Assembly: GCF_008107445.1 (NCBI RefSeq)
Contig: NZ_VSLD01000006.1
Coordinates: 124,001 to 188,000 of the forward strand
DNA from: Arthrobacter echini
Lineage (GTDB): Bacteria; Actinomycetota; Actinomycetes; Actinomycetales; Micrococcaceae
Direction of reading: 5' to 3'
DNA length: 64,000 nt
The notes beneath the pieces were generated by a model that was not told where the DNA came from, made no database searches, and was given only the letters and a program-made list of their open reading frames with translations. Below, piece by piece: positions 54,142 to 61,358 of the stretch; within the stretch, counting starts at the first letter, position 1, and every line of letters begins with the position of its first letter. A program made the position numbers and the translations under genes.

Positions 54142-55422
54142 TCAGAGGAAGCCGAGCACTGTGGGCAGTCCCAGGGTCAGGGCGGGGATGAAGGTGATGA
54201 GCAGGAGGGTCGCCACCATGGGGGCGAAGAAAGGCAGGATGCCCTTGATGACGGTGGGGACAGGTGCCTTGGTGACGCTGGAGAGCACGAACAGGACGAG
54301 TCCGACCGGCGGGGTGATCAGTCCGATGAGCAGGTTGAAGATCACCATGATGCCCAGGTGGACCGGATCGATGCCGAAGGTCTCCGCGACCGGCTGGAGG
54401 ACCGGGACAAGGATGAGGATCGCGGCGGTGGGTTCCAGCACACACCCGACCAGCAGCAGGAGCACATTGACGAGGATCAGGAAGACGATCGGCTGGTTGG
54501 TGATCTCGAGGATGAGGTTCGCGGCGACCTGGGGCGCCTGTTCGCGGGCGAGGACCCACCCGAAGAGGGCGGCAGCGGCGACGATCAGCAGCACGGAGCC
54601 CGAGGTCTCCACGGTAGTCAGCAGCGTCCGGTACAGCTTCCGCCAGGACAGCGCCTTGTACACGAGAGCCAGGACCATGATGTAGACGACGCCGATGCCG
54701 CTGGCTTCCGTGGGTGTGAAGATCCCGCTGAGGATTCCGCCCAGGATCACCAGCGCGGAGCCGGCGGCGGGCAGGGCGGCCACGGCGGTCCGGCCGCGGG
54801 TCCGCCACGTGGACTTGGGCAGCCGGAGCTCCTCGTGCTTGCGCATCAGCAACCACACGGTGGTGCACAGGGCGGTGACGAGGATCAGGGCGGGAACGAT
54901 CCCGGCCATGAACAGTGCGCCCACCGAGACACCGGCCGTGACGGCGTAGATCACGGCCGGGATGCTCGGCGGGATCATGGGGGCGATCAGGCTCGATGCG
55001 CCCGTGACACCGAGAGCGAACTCTCGCTTGTAGCCGCGCTCCACCATGGCCGGCACCTGTACCCGGCCCATGGCCGCGGCATCCGCGATGGCGGCACCGC
55101 TCATCCAGGAGAAGCCGAAACTGGTGGCCACATTGACGTAGCCGAGGCTGCCGCGCAGATGACCGATCCCGGCCACGGCGGCGTCGTAGAGCTTGTCCGT
55201 CACACCGGAGACATTGGCCATGTTGCCCAGCAGGATGAACATGGGCACGGCGAGGATAGCGAAGCTGTCCACGCCGGAGACGGTCTGCTGGACGGCTGTA
55301 CCGATCCGAGCCGTGGGATCCATGATCACGTAGGCGACGGACGGGATGAGCAGGGCGAAGGAGACCGGCACCCGCAGCGCCAGGAGCACGAGCAGGGCGA
55401 TGAGCATGATCAGGAGTGTCAC
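54142..55422 (-). CDS. dctM: TRAP transporter large permease (DctM)
   Basis: A 426-residue, about 12-helix permease of the DctM family: FALLIPSVAYVIMDP, LAVPMFILLGNMANVSGV, MIPPSIPAVIYAVTAGVSVGALF, and IMVIFNLLIGLITPPVGLVL. It imports an organic acid using a sodium gradient. It lies 5 bp after dctQ and 26 bp before the dehydratase gene. Confidence 0.92.
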   Translation of the reverse strand: MTLLIMLIALLVLLALRVPVSFALLIPSVAYVIMDPTARIGTAVQQTVSGVDSFAILAVPMFILLGNMANVSGVTDKLYDAAVAGIGHLRGSLGYVNVATSFGFSWMSGAAIADAAAMGRVQVPAMVERGYKREFALGVTGASSLIAPMIPPSIPAVIYAVTAGVSVGALFMAGIVPALILVTALCTTVWLLMRKHEELRLPKSTWRTRGRTAVAALPAAGSALVILGGILSGIFTPTEASGIGVVYIMVLALVYKALSWRKLYRTLLTTVETSGSVLLIVAAAALFGWVLAREQAPQVAANLILEITNQPIVFLILVNVLLLLVGCVLEPTAAILILVPVLQPVAETFGIDPVHLGIMVIFNLLIGLITPPVGLVLFVLSSVTKAPVPTVIKGILPFFAPMVATLLLITFIPALTLGLPTVLGFL

Positions 55423-55427
55423 AGGCT

Positions 55428-56036
55428 CTACACCGCTTCCCGTTCGAGATTTTCCATGGCGTTCGGTACCACTTCGGGGTGCCGGATATTGAGATAGATG
55501 TGGAGCAGGGCATGCAGGAAGATCAGGCCGAAGCCGACGACGGCGGCACTGTAGACCACGCTCATCGGCAGGGAGGTGGCAGGTGCCAGCAGGCGGTCCG
55601 CGCCGGCCGCGAACCGGGCACCGGCGAAGGCCATGAGTCCGGATACCGCGGCCACCACGACGAGGGCGAATGTATCGAGCACGATGCCACCGGTCCGTCC
55701 GAGCTTGCTCGCCAGGAGATCCACGGCGATGTGGATCCGGCGGGCCATGACGAAGCCCGCCGAGACGAAGGTGAACCAGATCAGGGCGAAGCGGGCGAGT
55801 TCCTCGGTCCAGCTGAAGGGTGTGCTGAAAACGTAGCGGCTGACCACCTGGAGGATGATCAGGCCCAGTGTGCCGACCAGGAGGGTGCTGGTGGCCGCAC
55901 GCTCCACATTGATGAAGAACCGATAGGGCCTGCTGTGCTGCTCGGGGAAGTCGGGTTCATCGGGCTCCTGCGGGACCACGTACCCCGAGGAGATGTTGTT
56001 CTCGGTCGAGCCCGGCGAGCGAGATGCCTCCGTCAC
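55428..56036 (-). CDS. dctQ: TRAP transporter small permease (DctQ)
   Basis: A 202-residue DctQ protein with four helices (LLVGTLGLIILQVVSRYVF; FALIWFTFVSAGFVMARR; LDTFALVVVAAVSGLMAFAG; AAVVGFGLIFLHALLHIYLN) and the family motif SWTEELARF. I choose GTG 56036 because it overlaps the dctP stop as GTGA; the ~40-residue acidic N-terminal extension is longer than usual. Confidence 0.88.
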   Translation of the reverse strand: MTEASRSPGSTENNISSGYVVPQEPDEPDFPEQHSRPYRFFINVERAATSTLLVGTLGLIILQVVSRYVFSTPFSWTEELARFALIWFTFVSAGFVMARRIHIAVDLLASKLGRTGGIVLDTFALVVVAAVSGLMAFAGARFAAGADRLLAPATSLPMSVVYSAAVVGFGLIFLHALLHIYLNIRHPEVVPNAMENLEREAV

Positions 56037-57073
56037 TGTCCGTCCTTGATCTCCTGGTACAGCTCGCCCCACGGCTGCTGCAGCATGGCTTCCTCCGCGG
56101 CGGATGCGAAGGCCTCGCGGTCCACGTCCTCATTGACCTTGATGCCGTCGCCGGTCTTCCATTCCTCGAGGATGCTCTGCTCCTGGTCCTCCACGCAGGT
56201 GCGCGTGGCGTCCGCGGCGGCCGCCATGGCGTCATCGAGGGCCAAGCGCTCGTCGTCGGTCAGTCCTTCGTACACGGTTCTGCCCGTGGTGATCTGCACA
56301 CCTTGGATCATGTGACCGGTCAGGTTGATGTAGTCCTGCACCTCGTTGAACTTTGCCGTGGAGATGGTGGGAATGGGATTCTCCTGGGCGTCGATCACGC
56401 CCTGCTGCAGGGCCAGGTACACCTCGTCCAGTGCCATCGGTGTGGCGGTTCCCCCCATGGCCTTGATGTTCTCGAGGTAGAGCGGCGCGTTCGGGGTGCG
56501 GATCTTCAGGCCCTTGAAGTCCTCGGCGGTCGTGATCTCCTTATTGGCTGTGACATGGCGGGTGCCGTAGTACCAGCTGGAGAGCACCTTGATGTCCGAG
56601 CTCTCGTAGAGGTCGTCGAAGACCCCGGTCATGGTGTCGCCCTCCACCGTCTCCACGAAGCTGTCCACATCCTCGAAGAGGTAGGCGGCATCGAGGACCG
56701 CGGCGTTCTCGTCCCATACGCCGAGGAAGGACGGACCGGCAATGGCCATGTCGAGCGCGCCCGAGGCAACCTGCTCCAGCGATTCCGCTTCGTTGCCCAG
56801 CTGCGCGGCGGGGAAGCTCTCCACCTGCAGGCCGCTGCCGTCGAGCTCCTCCTTCAACGTGGTGATACCGCATTCCTCGACCGGGTGGCCAGCGTCGTAC
56901 ACATGGGCTACGCGGAGCGTCTTCGCGTCCGCGTTTCCCGCAGCGGCGTCGTCGCGGTCCACGGGCGTGCCGACATTGCATCCCGAGAGCAGCAGGGCCG
57001 CGCTTGCGGCCAGTCCGAGGGCGGCTGAGGTGCGACGGCGGGTGGTCGGGGTGGTGGGGTGTCCGAGCTTCAT
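56033..57073 (-). CDS. dctP: TRAP transporter substrate-binding lipoprotein (DctP)
   Basis: A 346-residue solute receptor. It has a basic N-terminus, a hydrophobic stretch and lipobox LLLSGCNVG (lipid-anchored, as expected in a Gram-positive). The DctP body includes FKGLKIRTPNAPLYLENIKA, the conserved Arg-containing ligand helix, and VYLALQQGVIDAQENPIP. It captures a sugar acid or similar carboxylate outside the membrane for DctQM. Confidence 0.92.
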   Translation of the reverse strand: MKLGHPTTPTTRRRTSAALGLAASAALLLSGCNVGTPVDRDDAAAGNADAKTLRVAHVYDAGHPVEECGITTLKEELDGSGLQVESFPAAQLGNEAESLEQVASGALDMAIAGPSFLGVWDENAAVLDAAYLFEDVDSFVETVEGDTMTGVFDDLYESSDIKVLSSWYYGTRHVTANKEITTAEDFKGLKIRTPNAPLYLENIKAMGGTATPMALDEVYLALQQGVIDAQENPIPTISTAKFNEVQDYINLTGHMIQGVQITTGRTVYEGLTDDERLALDDAMAAAADATRTCVEDQEQSILEEWKTGDGIKVNEDVDREAFASAAEEAMLQQPWGELYQEIKDGQ

Positions 57074-57103
57074 TGCTTGATCCTTCCGAAGGTACTGCGG
57101 GTA

Positions 57104-58156
57104 TCAGGAATGGGATGGAACGGGTGTGAGCGAGAGGTCCTCGGCAAGCTGCGCGAGCTGTCGGACCGTGGAGCCCGCCAGGGTGATGGTCTCCATCGAC
57201 GCGGACTGTCTGAAGTGCTCTGGATCTCCGGGGGACTGCACGGTGCGGTCCCCGGAGCCTGAGTCGCGGACCTGCTGCTGGAGAGTCGCGACCCGTGACC
57301 GCGTGTGGTCGCTTCCCCCGAAGGCCGCACTGTCGATCCCGACGATCAGGTGACCGTTGTTCATGCGGGACGCCGGATTGGACCAGATGTCCACAGTCTC
57401 GAATGCGAAGGTCGCCCCGGTCAGGGAGGCCGCGAAGGCTTCGAGGAGTACGGCGACGGCGGATCCTTTGTGGCCCCCGAACGGGATCATCGACCCCTCT
57501 GCCGCGGCCACCGGATCGGTGGTGGGTCTTCCGTCTGCGTCGACCGCCCAGCCCTCCGGCAGTGACGTGCCCTCGTTCTTCGCGGCGATGACCTTGCCGT
57601 AGGCGCCGTTGCTCGTGGCGAGGTCCGCAGTGAGCGGCCAGCCGTCGGCGCTGGGAGCCCCGAGGGTCAGCGGGTTGGTGCCGAGCACTTTGGTGGAGCC
57701 GCCGTGGGGCGCCACCACCGGTCCGGTGGAGGAGGTGATGATGGACAGCAAGCCGGCTGCGCCCAGTTGGTCGCTCCAGAAGGCGCCGGCGCCGTAGTGG
57801 CTGCTGTTGTGCACCGCGACGGCCGCGATCCCCTGGGAGCCGGCCAGCTCCAGTACGCGGTCCACGGCTGCCTGCATGGCCACCTGTCCCAGGGCGGCAT
57901 CGGCGTCGAGGGTGGCAACGCCGGCCGCGCCCTGGGTGAAGCGCATGGACGGGGTGGGGTTGATGCCGCCCAGGCGCAGGGCCTCGGAGTACAGCGGGAG
58001 CCGGAGGGTGCCGTGGGAGTGGATGCCGCGCTGGTCGGCCTGGATGAGGGACCGGGCGGTGAGCTGTGCATCGTTGGCGGGGACGTCGCGCGCCGTGAGG
58101 ACGTCGACCACGAAGCGGGCCAGGTCCTGGCACTGCACTGTTGCCTGGGGAATCAC
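57104..58156 (-). CDS. Ldh-family oxidoreductase (type 2 malate/L-lactate dehydrogenase)
   Basis: A 350-residue YlbC/MDH2-type NAD(P)-dependent oxidoreductase: ADQRGIHSHGTLRLPLYSE, HNSSHYGAGAFWSDQLG, GTNPLTLGAP and FGGHKGSAVAVLLE. These enzymes interconvert 2-keto and 2-hydroxy acids. As first gene of the sugar-acid operon it may oxidise or reduce the imported acid, or handle lactate from the fuconate branch. The start is GTG 58156 with AAGAGG upstream. Confidence 0.85.
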   Translation of the reverse strand: MIPQATVQCQDLARFVVDVLTARDVPANDAQLTARSLIQADQRGIHSHGTLRLPLYSEALRLGGINPTPSMRFTQGAAGVATLDADAALGQVAMQAAVDRVLELAGSQGIAAVAVHNSSHYGAGAFWSDQLGAAGLLSIITSSTGPVVAPHGGSTKVLGTNPLTLGAPSADGWPLTADLATSNGAYGKVIAAKNEGTSLPEGWAVDADGRPTTDPVAAAEGSMIPFGGHKGSAVAVLLEAFAASLTGATFAFETVDIWSNPASRMNNGHLIVGIDSAAFGGSDHTRSRVATLQQQVRDSGSGDRTVQSPGDPEHFRQSASMETITLAGSTVRQLAQLAEDLSLTPVPSHS

Positions 58157-58170
58157 CGTTGGAACCTCTT

Positions 58171-58198
58171 CATATAGGAATCATTGAAATCCTATATG
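58171..58198. promoter_or_regulatory. Inverted repeat operator of the sugar-acid operon
   Basis: CATATAGGA and TCCTATATG form a perfect 9-bp inverted repeat with a 10-base spacer, 15 bp upstream of the first gene's start. It is AT-rich against a GC-rich background and is the best candidate site for the operon's GntR regulator. The remaining ~230 bp up to the Mrr-type gene show nothing I can identify. Confidence 0.7.
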
Positions 58199-58426
58199 CG
58201 TTTTCGGAGAACTACAAGGGGTCCTGGGATGCGAGCGGACATCCCGCCGCACAGCGGGTGCCGCGTTTCTGGATCGGCGTTCCGGCGCGAGAGCTGATCA
58301 CAGGGGTGGCGCCGCTCCACTGGGTCCTTGGATGCGGCTGCTGATCAGCTCGTCGCCGGGCTCAATTTCCCTGCGGGGGCTCTGCCGGGCGGTTCGGCTG
58401 CTTCTTCGAGCATCGTGGGTCGTCGG

Positions 58427-59368
58427 TTACTCGAAGAAGTCCTCGTCCACCTCGACCACGGTGTAGACCTTGGCCACCTGCACTCCGACGGAATGTCGAA
58501 TCATCAGACTGGTGAGTTGCTTGCCGTCGATCAGGATGATGCGGGTCGGAATGGCTTGTGCGTAGTCCAAAGCCTGCGTGGAGAAGCGACTCGTCGTGAT
58601 GAAGACGCCCCGAGTGGCACCCCGGCCGGCGAGTGCTCCGACGAAGGATTGAATTGCTTCTCGGCCCACTGTCGACTCCGGGGCGTAACGCTTGGCCTGG
58701 ATGTAGATCTGGTCCAGTCCCAGAGCGTCCTGATCGATGACGCCGTCAACGCCGCCGTCGCCCGTGCCCCCGATCCTCCGACCACGGTTCTCTGCGCCCC
58801 CGTAGCCCATGGCAAGGAGTAATTTCACAACGGCTTCTTCGAAGAAGTCGGGGTGCCGATCCTGGAGTCGCTTGAGGAGATCGGCTGCGACATCGGACCG
58901 GAGGAGCTCGATGCCGGTCTCGATCTGCTCAGTTGGATCGAGCTCCGGGTCCTCGATCATCCGCAGACTCGTTGCCGTGCTCGCTGACGCCGTCTGCCGC
59001 TGAGGCTCGTAGTCGTTGTATGCCGGTATGGCCCTGAGCGTGCTCTTTGTGACCCCGCCCGGGTTGGCCGCCAGTAGCTGCTTGCCTACATCGGTGATCG
59101 TGAAGCGGCCGCGCTCTGGTTTGGTGACGGCCGCCGCTCGTGTGAGGCCCGACATCGCCCAGCCGATACGATTCTCCGCGCTCGATTGGCCCGATGCCAG
59201 GAGGACTGCACGCTGTGCGTCGGAAATCTTCTCCTCGTCGAGAACTTCGGCGATCAGGTCGCGCCTCGTGCGGGTCCTTCCGTCCGATAGCACGCGGAGT
59301 ACCGGATGCATGAACTCGTCCCATCGGGGAAGCGCAGGAGGTGGTGAGACTGAATGGTCCGATGTCAC
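58427..59368 (-). CDS. Mrr-family restriction endonuclease
   Basis: A 313-residue protein. An N-terminal winged-helix Mrr_N domain (HPVLRVLSDGRTRTRRDLIA; LTRAAAVTKPERGRFTITDVG) is followed by a catalytic Mrr_cat domain: FFEEAVVKLLLAMGYGG, the active-site GDGGVDGVIDQD and IYIQAKRY (D-QxK type), then IQSFVGALAGRGATRGVFIT. Mrr enzymes cut modified DNA. GTG 59368 has AGGGG upstream and is preferred over an extended start at 59410. Confidence 0.88.
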   Translation of the reverse strand: MTSDHSVSPPPALPRWDEFMHPVLRVLSDGRTRTRRDLIAEVLDEEKISDAQRAVLLASGQSSAENRIGWAMSGLTRAAAVTKPERGRFTITDVGKQLLAANPGGVTKSTLRAIPAYNDYEPQRQTASASTATSLRMIEDPELDPTEQIETGIELLRSDVAADLLKRLQDRHPDFFEEAVVKLLLAMGYGGAENRGRRIGGTGDGGVDGVIDQDALGLDQIYIQAKRYAPESTVGREAIQSFVGALAGRGATRGVFITTSRFSTQALDYAQAIPTRIILIDGKQLTSLMIRHSVGVQVAKVYTVVEVDEDFFE

Positions 59369-59471
59369 TGATTCCCCTGGTATCGATCGTGGATGACGCG
59401 TCACGAGCACGCTACAGGGAATGCTGTGCGCCGTCGTGCAGGCTCAATGTCGATCGACTCGGAGCTACAGG

Positions 59472-59630
59472 TCAGGCGCCCTTTGACACCTCGTCCGCCC
59501 GACGAGCGAGGTCGGAGCCGAGCCGGCGAGCACGCCCAGAGGCATCGCCCAGTGCGTCCACACCGGGCGACGACGCAGGCGTCGGCGGTTCACGCTCGAG
59601 ATCCGCACACCGGACTCTGCCCCGTGGACC
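59472..59630 (-). pseudogene. Remnant of a GntR/UTRA regulator 3' end
   Basis: Translated on the minus strand, this stretch ends ADLEREPPTPASSPG... then GRARRLGSDLARRADEVSKG-stop. The intact GntR gene at 63,237 ends DIDIEREPTTAP... then ERARRLGAELLHFAEQVSDL. The shared LEREP and ARRLG blocks, matching order and stop position indicate a paralogous 3' end; further upstream the similarity fades (HHHDE against HHPDH) with indels. No complete gene remains, and the rest of 59,369-59,692 holds nothing else I can identify. Confidence 0.5.
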
Positions 59631-59692
59631 GAGTTCGTCGTGATGGTGCCTCCTGCAGATCTCTGATCGCCCGGTGCGGTCCCGGTCAGTGG

Positions 59693-60706
59693 TTAGTCGC
59701 CCAGGATCTCCTTAACCGCTTGGTCGATGAAGTCGGTGTCAGCCTGGTTTGCGCCGATCCCGGCGAAGTGGCCCCACACCCCGGGGATCTCCCTGAACTC
59801 ACTTCCCTTGATGAACTCGCTGACCCGCTGCTCCTCCTCAGGGGCGAAGTATCGGTCCTCGTGGGCCGGCATCTGAATGAGCCGCGCCTTGATGGCCCCG
59901 AGTGCCTTCTTGGTGTCACCGTCGAAGCCGGGTGTACCGCCGACGTCCCCGTGCTTCCAGGTCCACAGCATGGTCAGCAGATTATTGGCGTCACGCTGGA
60001 GGAAGAAACCCTCCCAGAATCCCACCAGGAAGTCGTCCAGGGTTGCGTAGCCGAGCTGGCGCCAGAGCTCGTCCCAGTAGAACTGTGCTGACAGACCCCA
60101 ACCCGCGTAGACGCGGGCGAACGCGCGGAGGCCGACGTCGGGCTGCTGGTGGTACCAGCCGTTGTTCCAGGTGGAGTCCGCGGTGAGTGCGCCCTTGAGT
60201 GAATCGAGGAAGACGACATTGTTCGGCGATGTCTTGGACGAGCCGCAGAACGGGAGCAGTCCGTCCATCATGTCCGGGTACTGCACGCCCCACTGATAGG
60301 TCTGGCCGGCGCCCATGGACCAGCCGAGCACGAGGCGCAGATGCTCTATGCCGAAGTGCTCGGTGACGAGCTGGTGCTGGGCCCTCACATTGTCGTAGAA
60401 CGTGCAGTCGGGGAACCGGGCGCCGTTGCGGGGTTTCGGTGTGTTGCTGGGGGAGGACGATTCACCATTGCCGAACAGCGCCGGGATGATGATGAAGTAC
60501 TTCGCCGGGTCGAGGCCCATGCCTTCGCCGACCAGCCAGACGTTGTCCGCGATGAACCCTGAGTACCAGCTCGGATAAATGATGGCGTTACTCTTGTCCG
60601 CGTTCAGCTCCCCGAAGGTCTTGAAGGCCAGTTTCGCGGACTCGATGGTCATCCCGGACTGCAGTTCGAAGTCGCCGAGCTCGTAGGTCTCGTAGTCGTC
60701 CGTCAT
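59693..60706 (-). CDS. MetX-like alpha/beta hydrolase
   Basis: A 337-residue protein of the homoserine-acetyltransferase-like alpha/beta hydrolase group: YELGDFELQSGMTIESAKLAF at the N-terminus, nucleophile elbow LGWSMGAGQTYQW, and the late acid/His region (MPAHEDRYFAP; VWGHFAGIG). The nucleophile Ser, Asp and His are all plausible. It lacks the lid and length of genuine MetX, so it is more likely a hydrolase or acyltransferase of unknown substrate. It is transcribed alone. Confidence 0.82.
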   Translation of the reverse strand: MTDDYETYELGDFELQSGMTIESAKLAFKTFGELNADKSNAIIYPSWYSGFIADNVWLVGEGMGLDPAKYFIIIPALFGNGESSSPSNTPKPRNGARFPDCTFYDNVRAQHQLVTEHFGIEHLRLVLGWSMGAGQTYQWGVQYPDMMDGLLPFCGSSKTSPNNVVFLDSLKGALTADSTWNNGWYHQQPDVGLRAFARVYAGWGLSAQFYWDELWRQLGYATLDDFLVGFWEGFFLQRDANNLLTMLWTWKHGDVGGTPGFDGDTKKALGAIKARLIQMPAHEDRYFAPEEEQRVSEFIKGSEFREIPGVWGHFAGIGANQADTDFIDQAVKEILGD

Positions 60707-61037
60707 GATGAACCATCCTTCGTAGGTGGGGGCAGGCCCGGGCCCGGGCGTCAGATCAGGTCGGCCAAATATCCAGTATCCGGTGACGGAGGCTCGTCTC
60801 TTCGTTCCAGCTGGCGGGTCCTCGCGTCCTGCAACACGCTAGCGAGCAGGTACCCCGCTGGCAATGGTTCGGCGGGCGCCCAACGGCTCATCGTCAGTAC
60901 CGGGTCAAGCAGAAGTTCCCGCCCGTGCTCGTACCGGGGCACTACAGTCCAGGTGGCCGCCCTCCAACGACGTCGACAGGGAGCTGGCGGGCGACGATCT
61001 CCTCAGATGTGACTCTGCAACCTGTTAGGTTGACGGA
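60707..61037. other. 331-bp intergenic region
   Basis: This gap lies between the divergent MetX-like gene and the MazG-like gene. It contains a 63-codon minus-strand frame (60,751-60,942; MPRYEHGRELLLDPVLTMSR...) that I cannot assign and that may be a fragment. It also contains the CAACCT-GTT-AGGTTG inverted repeat at its right end. I saw no other feature. Confidence 0.5.
61018..61032 (+). promoter_or_regulatory. Inverted repeat abutting the MazG-like gene start
   Basis: CAACCT-GTT-AGGTTG is a perfect 6-3-6 inverted repeat ending 5 bp before the ATG. TTAGGT inside it is a possible -10, which would give a leaderless transcript; no clear ribosome site precedes the ATG. A repressor bound here would shut the two-gene module. 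Confidence 0.4.
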
Positions 61038-61358
61038 ATGTTCGAACCGTCCGTGAGAGCCGAGCTCGCAGCGTTCGTCGCGGAGCGCGACTGGGCCCAG
61101 TTCCATACCCCGCAGAACCTCGCAAAGAGCATTGCCATTGAGGCCGCTGAGCTGCTCGAGTGCTTCCAGTGGGACGAAGAGGCAGACGTCGAGCGCGTAC
61201 GGGAGGAACTGGCCGACGTCCTCACCTACTGTGTGCTGCTCGCCGATCGATTGGGCGTCGAGCCCGATGCGGTCGTGCTCGAGAAGTTGGTGAAGACGCG
61301 CGAGAAATATCCGGTCGAGAAGGCTCGCGGGCGGAGCGCGAAGTATGACGCCCTCTGA
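61038..61358 (+). CDS. MazG-like nucleotide pyrophosphohydrolase
   Basis: A 106-residue all-alpha MazG-type protein. The metal-binding ExxE is in IAIEAAELLECFQW, and the second ExxD is in VREELADVLTYCVLL; the C-terminal NP/K-rich tail KYPVEKARGRSAKY is typical. It should hydrolyse (d)NTPs to the monophosphate and PPi. It overlaps the following nuclease/ATPase gene by 14 bp, so the two proteins are made together, suggesting a joint function such as nucleotide depletion or detoxification tied to that enzyme. Confidence 0.88.
   Translation: MFEPSVRAELAAFVAERDWAQFHTPQNLAKSIAIEAAELLECFQWDEEADVERVREELADVLTYCVLLADRLGVEPDAVVLEKLVKTREKYPVEKARGRSAKYDAL

Noticed and set aside
52814-54685. A 623-codon + strand frame opposite the fuconate dehydratase and dctM
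   Set aside because: Antisense shadow; no recognisable motif and it crosses two real genes.
60751-60942. A 63-codon minus-strand gene
   Set aside because: It has no recognisable family, no clear ribosome site and an isolated position; reported only as part of the intergenic region.
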